Below, piece by piece: positions 16,880 to 25,913 of a stretch of DNA of 64,000 nt. The first letter of the stretch is position 1; each line of letters begins with the position of its first letter. Position numbers and translations under genes: made by a program. The stretch is from the NCBI RefSeq assembly GCF_040126175.1, contig NZ_CP155828.1:186001-250000 (forward strand), written 5' to 3'. The notes beneath the pieces were generated by a model that did not search any database, was not told where the DNA came from, and worked only from the letters and a program-made list of their open reading frames with translations. The stretch comes from Candidatus Phytoplasma solani. Its GTDB lineage: Bacteria; Bacillota_I; Bacilli_A; Acholeplasmatales; Acholeplasmataceae.

Positions 16880-18433
16880 AGATATATTGCGTTGTGCTTT
16901 CCACAAAAGACTAATTTAAACCAATAATCGAAAATAAAGCAGTATCTTTGATATTAATAATAAACTGGTTTCAAACAGAAGGATAAGTCATTTTTAAATC
17001 TTGTTTAAAAAAATATAACGAAAAACTTGTTTTTGATTCATTCCTAAGGAATACAGCCGCTTCGATTTGTCCTTGATCTAATAATTTAATATTGTGGGGC
17101 ATCATAATATTAGTTAAATTTGCTATAGTGTTTAACGAAATGACAATCAAAGCAAGTATAAAAAAAGGATCTAAATCACCTTTAAAAACATCAAAAAAAA
17201 TTAATCAACGAATAATAAAAAAATAATGCTTGAATGGCGATTGGAATTGACTGCAAAAAATAAATAATTTTATCTAATATAAAATTAAATGTTAAATAGC
17301 AAAATATAATAATTTTTTTACTTGTTTTTCGAAGATTTTCAATAAAAATTTTAAATCTTGCTAAAATTAAAGTAAATAAACAGCCTGCAATCAAACTATC
17401 AATAGCTAATAAAAGATATCAAAAAACTTTCTTTATACGAGGGTAAAGTTAACCATACTTTTTTTAAAAAACTATTATTTTTACTTTCATCTATTTTTTT
17501 GTTGAACAAGTTTATAATGAATTTTCGCTGGTACTCCAAAATTTGTTTCATAATTTTTTGTTTTTTTAATGCCTGTATTTCCTATTAAATCGTTTAAATG
17601 TGTTTTTAATGTTTTATAAATAGGATTTTCTTTTTTTTATAAAAAAAGAATAATTTCCGAGTTGTTTGAAAGAATCATCATTATCTAAAGGTAAAACTAT
17701 AAACCGTTTATTTTTATCTTTTTCAAATATATCTTGGACATTAGCATCATCTGAAACATAAATATGAGCGATTCCTTTTTTCATATTTCCATAACACCCC
17801 GCAATATCTTCCCCAAACAAACTTTATTTAACTTCTAATTTATTTAAGTCTTTGTTGGGGGTAATCTTTTAATGGATTGTGATAGCGCAAGAGTTTAAAA
17901 TAGAAATAACTTTTGGATTAATTTTATCATAAGTTTTGTTTATTTTTAAATTAGTTAATTTTTGTGCATTTTCTGGATTAGAAAACATATCTTTTTTTAT
18001 TTTATTAAGGCACTCACTTTAGGCAAAGAATATTCTAAATTTAAAAATTTTTCTTTTCTTTCATTAGTTGCATTCAGACAACAAATCATAAAATCAATTT
18101 GTCCATTTTTCAAATCAGCTGTCATTCCTGCTATATTGCTATAAACTTTAACAACTATTTTTTTATTTATTTTTTCAGCTATTTTTTTACACAAAAGAAT
18201 ATTAGAACCATTAATAAAATCTTCATTTTCTTGTTCATGTTTATTGTTTGCGGCGTCTATATCTTTAAAACTATCAAAAATAAAAGGAGCAGAAAACATA
18301 GTTCCTACAATAAGGCAATTTTTTTTGTTCTTTTTGAGATGATTTTTTTGCCAAAACAAACTAATTTCCTAAAAATAAAACACTAATAAAAGTAATAATT
18401 TTTAATATAATAATTTATTATCTTTTTTTTCAT
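16880..18433 (-). pseudogene. amino-acid ABC importer substrate-binding protein fused to permease, decayed
   Basis: Minus strand. An ATG at 18433 with a signal-like stretch contains a stop. A type 3 solute-binding fold follows: LIVGTMFSAPFIF, KIAEKINKKIVVKVYSN, IAGMTADLKNGQIDFMICCLNAT (18359-17997), then after several stops MFGEDIAGCYGNMKKGIAHIYVSD (17820-17614). A permease domain comes next in another frame: LIAGCLFTLILARFKIFIENL (about 17394), SIPIAIQALFFYYSL, then in a new frame LALIVISLNTIAN, DQGQIEAAVFLRNE (EAA loop; normal is GQIEAAKALG), and NQFIINIKDTALFSIIGLN. Binding protein and permease appear to be one chain, as in GlnP-type fusions. At least six stops or frame changes are present, so it is dead. 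Confidence 0.8.
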
Positions 18434-18487
18434 AAATTATCTTTCATTTTTATTTTTTTTTAGATATTTTAAAAATTAAAAGAAAAA

Positions 18488-19219
18488 TTAAAATTCTTCA
18501 AAAAAAGATTTAGATTTTGGATATTTATCAGTTTCAAAAATTTGTTTAGGAGTTCCTTGTTTCACTAATCCCCCTTTTTCTAAAAAACAAATTGTATGAG
18601 AAATTTTTTTGGCAAAACGCATTTCATGTGTTGCACTAATTAAAGTTATTTTTTTTATTATCAGATAGTTTTTGTAAAGTTTTTAGGACTTTTTCTGTAG
18701 AACCAGGATCTAAAGATGAAGTTGGTTCATCTAATAAAAGAATTTGAGGTTTCATACATAAAGCACAAGCAATAGCGACACGTTGTTTTTGACCGCCTGA
18801 TAAAAATTCTACTTGATAATTGACAAAATTTCCTAAATTAACCTCTTTTAATTTTTCCAAAGATCTTTGTTCTGTTTGTTTGCGACTTAGTTTTAAAACT
18901 TTCATAGGAGCTAAATAACAATTTTCTAAAATAGTTCTTCCTACGAATAAATTAAAACTTTGAAATACCATATCAACTTTAGTCCTTAGTTCGGATAAAG
19001 ACATTTTTGCATCTAAATTATTTTGGTTATCGATTAAAATAGTTCCTTCATCAGGTTTTTCTAATAAATTAAGACATTTTAATAAAGTTGATTTTTCAGA
19101 ACCAGAATGACTAATAATAGTCATAATTTCTTTATCTTGGATTTTTAAATTGATATCTTGTAAAAATAATTTGATCATGATTTTTTTTGTAAATTTTTAA
19201 TTTCCACTAAACAAGACAT
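18488..19219 (-). pseudogene. amino-acid ABC importer ATP-binding protein, decayed
   Basis: The original start is likely ATG 19219 (MSCLVEIKNLQKK) with AGAGG upstream; a frame change near 19180 leads into LQDINLKIQDKEIM. The Walker A reads SHSGSEKST instead of GHSGSGKST, losing two Gly that shape the phosphate loop. The remainder is family-typical: MVFQSFNLFVGRTILEN, LSGGQKQRVAIACAL, Walker B ILLLDEPTSSLDP. A second frame change in an A/T-run near 18645 separates the C-terminus (LISATHEMRFAKKISHTI...FFEEF, ending at 18488). It lies 54 nt upstream of the fused binding protein/permease pseudogene in the same direction, so the whole operon has been lost. Confidence 0.85.
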
Positions 19220-19911
19220 AATTATTTTTTAACCTCTTTTCTATTTTAATTATTAATTAAGGGATAAAACAGTATTTGAAATAACAATAAAATTTTTTCA
19301 AAAACTAACAACATAGATAAAATTAGTTATTTTATCTCTAAGACTGTTAAATTACTAAAATATTTACTTAATTAGCAATACAATAATATAACATAAAAAA
19401 ATATTTATGTCAAATGTTTTTAAAAATCGATAATAAAATAATTTATATTGTGCAAAATTTATCTTTTTTTATATTTTCAGTTGGTCTTCTGATTTTTTGT
19501 AGTTTAACCAACAATAAAAAGTTTGGCAAAAAGTAATAATTTAGTTCAAATAATTATTATTTGGAGTAATGGCAAAAAAATAAATAAAAGTTGGTAAAAA
19601 ATAATATTTTAAAAAAATTTGTTACAATAAGATAGTGGTAGAAATAATTTTTTCTTGTTTGTCACTTTTTTCTAAATTAAAAATACTTAAGATAACGAGA
19701 TTAAATACTACTAATGTTTTGTTAAAATTAAAGATTTGTTTCATCTATTTGAATAATTAAAAGTCATTTTTTTAGTTAATTGTATGAAATGTTTAAAAAA
19801 ATAATTTTTTTAATAAAATTTTTTTCTTTGAAAAATAAATCTATATAAAAATTTCTTTTAAGATAAATTACAAAAAAATATAAAAAAATAACAGAAAAGA
19901 GATATTTTAAA
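19220..19911. other. intergenic, divergent gap with no gene seen
   Basis: About 690 bp of AT-rich DNA between the dead importer (minus) and the NUDIX gene (plus). No open frame, RNA gene or strong hairpin was recognised. Confidence 0.5.
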
Positions 19912-20409
19912 GTGAGTTATTTGGAAAAAATACGTCAAAAAATAGGTCATGAACCTTTATTTTCACCAGGAGCTTCAATTATTGTTTACGAAAATGAAAA
20001 ATATTTATTGCAATTTAGAAATGATTTTAAAATTTGGGGTCTTCATGGTGGAGCGATGGATTTAGGAGAAACAGGTAAAGAAACTGCATTAAGAGAATTA
20101 AAAGAAGAAACTAATTTAAAAGCATTAGAAATGCACTCTTTTAAAACTTATTCAGGCGAAAAAATAAAAATCATTTACCCTAATGGTGATATTATTTATC
20201 CTATTGTTTTGGGTTTTGTAGTTACTGCAACAGAAGGAAAAATCAAGGCTCAAAAAACAGAAGTTAAAAGTTTAAAGTGGTTTGAAGAAAAAGATTTACC
20301 AATAGAAAAAATGATGGAAATTGATAAAATTTTTTTAAAAGATTTTATAAAATATAAAAAAAATTCTAAGACTCTTTTTACGCAAAATTCAGTTAATAAA
20401 TTTTTGTAA
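19912..20409 (+). CDS. NUDIX hydrolase
   Basis: 165 residues from a GTG start. Hydrolyses nucleoside diphosphates linked to another moiety, acting in the cytoplasm. The NUDIX box is complete: GAMDLGE, seven residues, RELKEETNL (about residues 43-65). The upstream strand GASIIVYENEKYLLQFRND is typical of ADP-ribose pyrophosphatase/MutT-like members with few substrate clues. The C-terminal tail past residue 150 (KNSKTLFTQNSVNKFL) is not conserved. AGAAAAGAG lies 15-20 nt upstream, rather far. It stands alone between decayed regions, yet its frame is intact, which suggests it is kept under selection. The precise substrate is not predictable. Confidence 0.85.
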   Translation: MSYLEKIRQKIGHEPLFSPGASIIVYENEKYLLQFRNDFKIWGLHGGAMDLGETGKETALRELKEETNLKALEMHSFKTYSGEKIKIIYPNGDIIYPIVLGFVVTATEGKIKAQKTEVKSLKWFEEKDLPIEKMMEIDKIFLKDFIKYKKNSKTLFTQNSVNKFL

Positions 20410-21205
20410 TAAAATAAAAAAATTGGAAAAAACTGTTGATTAAAATCATTAATAATATTTTTTTTCAATTTAAAGACATTTTAAAAAAATAACATAATGA
20501 AACTAATTTTTAAATTATTTTTAATGTGTAGTGAGGCTGGTTTATAATAGGATAAGTTTTGTATTAATAAATGAATTGGAAGAAGAACAACACTTTTTAA
20601 GATGGTAAAAGCAAGCCTTAAAAAAATTGTTTACTATTATTTTTAGTATGCAATAGAAAAAAAGTAATTGTAGTAAAAAAACACATTTTATTTTTTTAAC
20701 AAATTTAAAAAATTTTTGAGTATTTTAGTTGATAAATAATTTACTTTATATTTATATATAAATCCGCGGAACTGATTTGTTAGTTTTTACCTTGTTTTTT
20801 TGGAATGTATCTAATTTTGTAAATCACAATAAAATATAACAGTTAAAACACTTATTTTTCAAAAAAATATATACTTTTATTAAAAATATGATTATTAGGT
20901 TTTTTTAAAAAGCAAAAAATATAACCTTTTAAAAAGATTATAAAAATGTTATTTGATGGATTTATTAAAATAGCTATCTAAAACGACGTTAAAATCTATT
21001 ATAAAGAAGTTTTAGATGTTATATTTTCAAAAAAATATTTAAAATATTTTTTTATATTTTATTGGAGATAAATAATTTAGAATTTTCATTTTGCGTTTAT
21101 AATTGTCATAATATATATACTCATAGAATAATATTAAAAACTCGTGTTATTTGTTTAAATATTTCATTTTTTCATAATTTTGCGTTTTTTTAAGATTATC
21201 TTAAA
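20410..21205. other. intergenic with a possible gene remnant
   Basis: About 800 bp. At 20530-20650 (plus) a frame reads SFVLINELEEEQHFLRW, stop, KQALKKLF, which looks like a decayed coding fragment but matches nothing I know. The remainder is low-complexity AT sequence up to the intron fragment. Confidence 0.35.
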
Positions 21206-21600
21206 AAGATTAATTATCTACCTTTGTCCGTTAGGCGAATTGACCGTTTATGTTTTTATGTCTTTCTTGACTGTCGGTGAGATTCCAGGTTTTCTTTAAT
21301 TGATAAACTATCCAATACAGAGTCTATATATTGATAGTCTCTGGGCTGTATGATTTCATTAGTTTGCATAACAGGTTGTTAGATTACATCTTTTTTTCTT
21401 CTTAGGCCATTGCAGGCTTATCCGTGGGGACAATTTGATTGCGCGGCGTCCTTTTGACTAACTATTTCATCTCAAACTCGCTTTTATGGTCTGCTTTAAT
21501 CCATTATTCTTTCGTTTAACGAACCGAGATCATATTCTTTCAGTGTTTATCACACTGGTTACTGGTAAAATAACACGATAATTAGGCATCTTTGGCGCCC
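21206..21600 (-). mobile_element. group II intron fragment (domain I only)
   Basis: The minus strand begins GGGCGCCAAAGATGCC at 21600 and stays about 85% identical to the outer intron (7465-7073) for 395 nt, then homology stops abruptly. Domains II-VI and any ORF are missing. The loss of the 3' part differs from the 5' truncation expected of failed retrohoming, so later deletion is more likely. The putative exon-binding loop (about 21316-21335, minus strand TATAGACTCTG) differs from that of the outer intron while the stem around it is conserved. Confidence 0.85.
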
Positions 21601-21681
21601 TGTTTATATAATAGAAGCATGTTTTGATAAAAATGTTTATTTTTTAAAAACAAAAAAAGAAATAAAATATTAGGATGTTTT

Positions 21682-21982
21682 ATGTCTTTTAAAATTAAAA
21701 TATTGTTTTTATTTTTAATATCGCTTAGCCAATAGTAGCGGCGGTTCTAATCGACTAGTTTTTATTCCTCTTGATTGCTAAATAGATTATTCTAAAAAAC
21801 ATGAATTAAAAGAATGGAGACATGAAAATGTTTCCGTTTATTCTTTTAATTTGCGATTATTTTGTGATATTTTAAATATTAAAATGTTTCCGTGTAAATC
21901 TTATTAAGAATGGGGTGTGATGAGTATTAATAAAACAATATTTCAAAAATTATTTTCCAAAGGGTCAACACTATATCAATGA
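21682..21982 (+). pseudogene. short secreted or lipoprotein-like gene remnant
   Basis: An ATG at 21682, after TAGGAT, gives a hydrophobic start (MSFKIKILFLFLISLSQ) that hits two stops. One frame over, the sequence continues SSGGSNRLVFIPLDC, stop, IDYSKKHELKEWRHENVSVYS, NLRLFCDILNIKMFPCKSY, stop, EWGVMSINKTIFQKLFSKG, ending in a TGA that overlaps the next ATG by 4 nt (ATGA). Two in-frame stops and one frame change make it broken. Its former end was translationally coupled to the following gene. No family is recognised. Confidence 0.6.
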
Positions 21983-22935
21983 AAAAGATTGTAATTTGGA
22001 ATATATTTGATTTATATTTTTGTAAAAATATTTTCAAAATAATTTTTAATTTAACAGTTTTTATTTTATTTTTAGAAATCCTAGTGGTTTTCAAAAATAA
22101 TTTTTTTTTGAATTGTGATTTATCAACATCATTTCTAAAAATAAGTCAAAATAGTTCATTTGGTAAAACACTTTATCTAAAAAATAATCCTTTAGTTTTA
22201 ATTATGGAAAAATTAAATATTTCAGAACAAGAAATACCTAAAGTTTCTACAAAACCTTACTTAAAATATTTTGATTCAGAAGCCAATACTATTCGTGAAT
22301 ATAATTTATTTCAAAAATTATCTCCCCAAGTAGTAGATTATAAAAACAGAAAAAATTATTTTTTAAAACAAGATTTAAAAAAACAATATGAATTATTAGG
22401 GGGCTACAAGTTAAAATGGGGGGGAGGACAAGAAAATATTGGTGTGATAGAATATCAAAATAATTCTCGAACTGTAAAAAAGAAATATGGTTGGATAGTA
22501 TCCAAAGCTAATTACAATTTAATTTTGACAAATCAACCTTATAATCCTCCAGAACTTATGACTCAAAATGAATTTGGAGAAAATAATTTTTTTAATAGAT
22601 CTATTTGTTACCTAGATAATGAATCACCCCATACTCTCAATGATTTTCTAAATTATTATTGTAATGAAACAGATTTATCTCCTTATTTAGAAAAAATGCT
22701 TTATTGGCGTTTAATGACTAAAAATTTAAAATTAAAGTTTGACTGGTCTTCTTTGATTTATGATTTATTTAATGTGTATTTTAAAGAAGTATGTCAATCT
22801 CCTTTGCTTCCAAATAAAAATTTAGAATATTATTTTTTAAAATTAAAAGATAACCATGAACAAATGTATTCTGATTTACTTCAAAAAAGAAAAATTATTT
22901 TATGGAATCTTAACAAAGAAACAATTAAATTTTAA
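21979..22935 (+). CDS. hypothetical membrane-anchored protein
   Basis: 318 residues. One hydrophobic segment near the N-terminus (about 19-41, IIFNLTVFILFLEILVVF) without a clear cleavage site is followed by a soluble domain rich in Tyr, Asn, Lys and Leu. Recognisable but unassigned blocks are GGYKLKWGGGQENIGVIEY, KYGWIVSKANYNLILTNQPY and LEKMLYWRLMTKNLKL. A signal anchor with the domain outside is the simplest topology. There is no strong ribosome-binding site of its own; its start overlaps the stop of a broken upstream frame, so translation probably relied on coupling. Whether it is still expressed is uncertain. Context (intron fragment, pseudogenes) marks it as accessory. Confidence 0.7.
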   Translation: MKKIVIWNIFDLYFCKNIFKIIFNLTVFILFLEILVVFKNNFFLNCDLSTSFLKISQNSSFGKTLYLKNNPLVLIMEKLNISEQEIPKVSTKPYLKYFDSEANTIREYNLFQKLSPQVVDYKNRKNYFLKQDLKKQYELLGGYKLKWGGGQENIGVIEYQNNSRTVKKKYGWIVSKANYNLILTNQPYNPPELMTQNEFGENNFFNRSICYLDNESPHTLNDFLNYYCNETDLSPYLEKMLYWRLMTKNLKLKFDWSSLIYDLFNVYFKEVCQSPLLPNKNLEYYFLKLKDNHEQMYSDLLQKRKIILWNLNKETIKF

Positions 22936-23362
22936 TTATTTATAATTTAAGAGATTAAAAAAATACGTATTTGAATAAAAAAAATCTGTCAAATATTAAT
23001 TTACGTAAATTTAATATGCGGGGTGTGGTTTTGATTGTTATTTAAAATGCAATTAGTAACACCGTAAATGTTTATTTTTTGATATTTTTTTTGAAAATTT
23101 TTGGAGACTTAACTACAAAAATATATTATTTTTTTATCTAAAATAAATTTGTGTAGTGCTTATATTTTTTTGAGATTTTTTAATTTAATTTTTATAAACT
23201 TTTTAAAATTATTTTTTATTGTCTGGTGTGCAATGGGATTGCGTAATCACAGTCATTCAAAATAAAATCATTAAATACTCCACACTAACCATGATTTTTT
23301 TAGCAAACGGCACCGGACCAAAAATGGCAACCACCCAAAAACAAAAAAATATTAAAAATATC
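22936..23362. other. intergenic with a possible remnant
   Basis: No intact gene. A short plus-strand frame at about 23291-23388 (MIFLANGTGPKMATTQKQ) runs into the terminator. It may be a gene end left behind. Confidence 0.35.
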
Positions 23363-23407
23363 AAAGCTAAACTGTTTATTAAAAATTAAACAGTTTAGCT
23401 TTTTTTG
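23363..23407. terminator. bidirectional rho-independent terminator
   Basis: The stem GCTAAACTGTTTA / TAAACAGTTTAGC has a T-run on both strands (TTTTTTTG on plus; T-rich GATATTTTT on minus). It overlaps the stop of the SVM-type pseudogene on the minus strand and resembles the terminator at 3757-3797. Confidence 0.75.
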
Positions 23408-23668
23408 TGTTTTTTATAATTATTTATTTTTGGTTTTTCACATTCTTTATCTTTAGGATTTTTTTTATTTGAAGAATTTGGATTATCTGCTTCTGAATCA
23501 GTTACTTTTAATTTAGGATTTATTGCGTGCAAACTAACATAAACAAATTATTTTTGTTTTTTTAGTTTCCATTGCCATCACACAATAATTATTGATAACA
23601 AATAATAATCCTAATAAAATAAATAAACTAATCTTAAATAATAATGCATGTTTTTTTATTTTAAACAT
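23395..23668 (-). pseudogene. SVM-type secreted protein (candidate effector), frameshifted
   Basis: Minus strand from ATG 23668. The N-terminus MFKIKKHALLFKISLFIL continues LGLLFVINNYCVMA, which matches the sequence-variable mosaic (SVM) signal of phytoplasma secreted proteins (consensus from memory MFKLKNQFKII..LFIFLGLLFVINNNQVMA), with cleavage after VMA at residue 32. The mature part begins METKKTK and meets a TAG near 23540 after an A-run. A second frame then reads FVYVSLHAINPKLKVT, DSEADNPNSSNKKNPKDKE and CEKPKINNYKKHKKS to a TAA at 23395. One indel in ACTAAAAAAACAAAAATAA would restore a small, charged, secreted protein of about 90 residues. No strong ribosome-binding site is seen. Confidence 0.7.
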
Positions 23669-24090
23669 TGATCCAAACTATCTCGATATATTTTATTATA
23701 TACAAATAATTCACCGTGCTTATGCTTATAATAATTAAATATTATTTTTTAAAATGTTTTATATTTTCAATATTTAAATTATCTATATATTTTATTATTT
23801 GTTCTATATTAATATTTGTTTTTTATATTCGAATATTGTTGTATAATTTTTCTTTTCTTTATTGTTTAAAATATTTGTGCATATTGTTTTTAATTGTTCT
23901 TTGTGAAAAATTAATTTTTGTTGTTCTTTGATGGGTTTCCAGTAGTAATCAACTTCTTCTTTATAAATATCTATTGTATTACACCCACAATAAACAGTTA
24001 AGCAAACTTTAAAAAAAGTAATACTGATTTAATGTATGAATTCATATTTTATATTTATTTCCTTTCACAATAAAAAATAATTTTAAAAAG
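23669..24090. other. intergenic, no gene supported
   Basis: AT-rich. A 71-codon plus-strand frame here (23716-23931) is almost only Ile/Leu/Phe/Tyr codons with no ribosome-binding site and looks like chance. Confidence 0.4.
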
Positions 24091-24136
24091 TTTATAAAAA
24101 TTAAATTCAAAAAGTTCAAAAAAATATAGTTACTGC
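24091..24136 (+). repeat. dispersed repeat, copy 2
   Basis: 46 bp matching 1547-1596 (tttataaaaattaaatt ... atatagttactgc) with differences only in A-run length and one T/C. It is followed here by ggggattagacgg and at copy 1 by aaaattcgatg, so the shared part ends at tactgc. Confidence 0.65.
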
Positions 24137-24162
24137 GGGGATTAGACGGCAAGCAATAGTTT

Positions 24163-24187
24163 TAACAAGGGAAATTAAACCTTGTTA
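24163..24187. terminator. hairpin with T-rich tail
   Basis: TAACAAGG / CCTTGTTA stem followed on the plus strand by a T-rich tract. It lies just past the 3' end of the minus-strand gene at 24213, where the T-run is weaker, so the direction is uncertain. Confidence 0.45.
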
Positions 24188-24212
24188 ATTTTATTATAAT
24201 TTTTTTTAATGG

Positions 24213-24794
24213 TTAGTAATTCAATTTAATATTTTTTTGGTCTATAATTGTATTTTTATTTTCTAATTTGCCGATTTTAATTCTAATTTGCTCCATTTGT
24301 TTAACTATTTCAATTTCTTCATCTTGTAATTTAGAGATTTCATTTTCTATTTGGATGATTTCAAGATTATTATAAATTGTTATTCCTTTTGTTTGTAATT
24401 GTGTTTTTTTATTTTGGTTTTTATTTTTTAATTTATTTATTTGTTCACTTTTACTAGTGTTTTTATTTTCTAATTCTTTTAATTTTAAAGTTTCGATTTC
24501 AAATTCTAGAATATTTCGTTGGCCTTCTGATTTATTGATGATTTTGCGACATTCATTAACTTGAAGTTGACAGTTATTTTTGTTATTTATTTTTTTGATT
24601 AATTTTTCTTTTTTCCTATCTTTATCGTTATTTTCTGATGAAACATATTTAATTTTGTCTTGAAGATTGGTTACGTCATCAATCTCATTTGGTGATTGGT
24701 GGTTATAAGAACAAGCTAAATAAACCATAATTGCAATTAACATTATAATTAAGGTAATATAAATAGTTGTTATGATTTTTTTAAATAAATTCAT
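24213..24794 (-). CDS. membrane-anchored coiled-coil protein
   Basis: 193 residues. A short basic N-terminus and a hydrophobic segment (about residues 9-28, TTIYITLIIMLIAIMVYLAC) precede a soluble region that is almost entirely heptad-like coiled coil (about 45-190; Lys, Glu, Ile, Asn, Gln). The Cys at the end of the hydrophobic segment (VYLAC) faintly recalls a lipobox, but Tyr at -3 is atypical. GGGGAG lies 7 nt upstream of the ATG, a good ribosome-binding site. Small membrane-anchored coiled-coil proteins like this are frequent in phytoplasma mobile units; function is unknown. A large palindrome covers the region of its promoter. Confidence 0.78.
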   Translation of the reverse strand: MNLFKKIITTIYITLIIMLIAIMVYLACSYNHQSPNEIDDVTNLQDKIKYVSSENNDKDRKKEKLIKKINNKNNCQLQVNECRKIINKSEGQRNILEFEIETLKLKELENKNTSKSEQINKLKNKNQNKKTQLQTKGITIYNNLEIIQIENEISKLQDEEIEIVKQMEQIRIKIGKLENKNTIIDQKNIKLNY

Positions 24795-24810
24795 TTAATC
24801 TCCCCTTTTT

Positions 24811-24850
24811 AATAATAAGCTGAATATTTATAATTCAACTTATTATTATA
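24811..24850 (-). promoter_or_regulatory. promoter/operator palindrome of the 24213 gene
   Basis: The inverted repeat AATAATAAG-c-TGAAT / ATTCA-a-CTTATTATT (24811-24847) has only one mismatch. On the minus strand TATAAT (24850-24845) overlaps its outer edge, so the transcript would begin inside the palindrome, just before the ribosome-binding site at about 24800. It could be an operator or a leader hairpin. Confidence 0.5.
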
Positions 24851-25032
24851 CAACTTTATTTTTTAATTTCGATTAAAAAAGTTTTTTGTACTGACAACAA
24901 ATTTCAAAAATTTTTAAAAAAGTTGGTATTACATAAAAAAATTTTGTTATTGCATTTTTACTATTCGCAAAGACAAATATAACATTAATTCTTTTTTTTG
25001 CATAATCATAAACAATTACATATAATAATTTT

Positions 25033-25063
25033 AAAAAGAATCTTTCAAAAGATTCCTTTTTTA
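25033..25063 (+). terminator. orphan rho-independent terminator
   Basis: GAATCTTT-CA-AAAGATTC followed by CTTTTTT on the plus strand. No plus-strand gene precedes it; the nearest upstream gene is on the minus strand. It may end an unannotated small RNA or insulate the signal peptidase gene. Confidence 0.6.
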
Positions 25064-25231
25064 TTTCATTTCAAAAGTTACTTATCGTCAACTTTGTTCT
25101 TTTTTTGTTTTAAACTAACTTGCATTTATCAAAAATACTTTTTATATGCTATAATTAATTTAGTGGTAATAAAAAGAGATAAAAATAAATTATAATTTAT
25201 TTTTAAAGGAAAATTAGATATTAAGATTATT

Positions 25232-25867
25232 ATGTCAACAATTAATAAAAATATAAAAAAAGAAAAAAAACAACCAAAACTGCTTATTTCAATTTTTAAA
25301 AAGATAATCATTGTTTTTTTAGATATTTTACTTTTATATTTATTTATTGCTTCTTTCGCTAATATTTTCTTTCCTAAAAATTCTGCTAAATGGGTTGGTT
25401 TAGCTGGTTTTCCTGTTGCTTCAGGTAGTATGTCTCCCTTTATTAATGGACCGAAGGAAAATATTGGAGGCGAAGGTGATTTTATCTTTATTAGGGGTGT
25501 TTGGAATTGTACTAAGTTAAAACCAGGAGATATTGTTGTTTTTCAAAATCCTCAATATTCAAGTAAATCACAATTAGAAACTCCTCGATTTATTATTCAT
25601 AGAGTTGTTTCAAATGATACTAAAAAAAAAATTATTGCAACTTGGGGCGACAAAAATGATATTCAATTATCATATGAAAAAAACATTCCTTATGACAACA
25701 TTGTTGGAAAATTTATATTGAAAGATAGAAAAATTATTCCATCAATCAGAAGAATTATTAATTATTTAAAGGAATATCCTTTATATTTATCCTTAACGAT
25801 TATTTATTTAATTATCATGTTTTTGCTTTTGCGTATGATTAAAAAAAACATAAATATTTTAAAATAA
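25232..25867 (+). CDS. sipW: signal peptidase I, ER/SipW type
   Basis: 211 residues. Membrane serine protease that removes signal peptides of Sec-exported proteins. An N-terminal membrane segment (about 27-48) is followed by the catalytic serine in ASGSMSPFI (Ser about 66), GDIVVFQNP, and then IIHRVVS, where His replaces the Lys general base of ordinary bacterial LepB. This Ser/His arrangement and the C-terminal membrane segment (about 182-203) are features of the ER/archaeal/SipW branch. The conserved WGDKND block (usual GDAN) also fits. AAAGGAAAA lies about 18 nt upstream, which is distant. It would process the secreted proteins found in this window. Confidence 0.85.
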   Translation: MSTINKNIKKEKKQPKLLISIFKKIIIVFLDILLLYLFIASFANIFFPKNSAKWVGLAGFPVASGSMSPFINGPKENIGGEGDFIFIRGVWNCTKLKPGDIVVFQNPQYSSKSQLETPRFIIHRVVSNDTKKKIIATWGDKNDIQLSYEKNIPYDNIVGKFILKDRKIIPSIRRIINYLKEYPLYLSLTIIYLIIMFLLLRMIKKNINILK

Positions 25868-25913
25868 TTATTAATGAAAAATCAAAATCTTAAAAGGTAA
25901 GATAAAAAAATTA

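Noticed and set aside
23716-23931. 71-codon plus-strand hydrophobic frame
   Set aside because: Composition is almost only AT-rich codons (Ile, Leu, Phe, Tyr), with no ribosome-binding site or family pattern.
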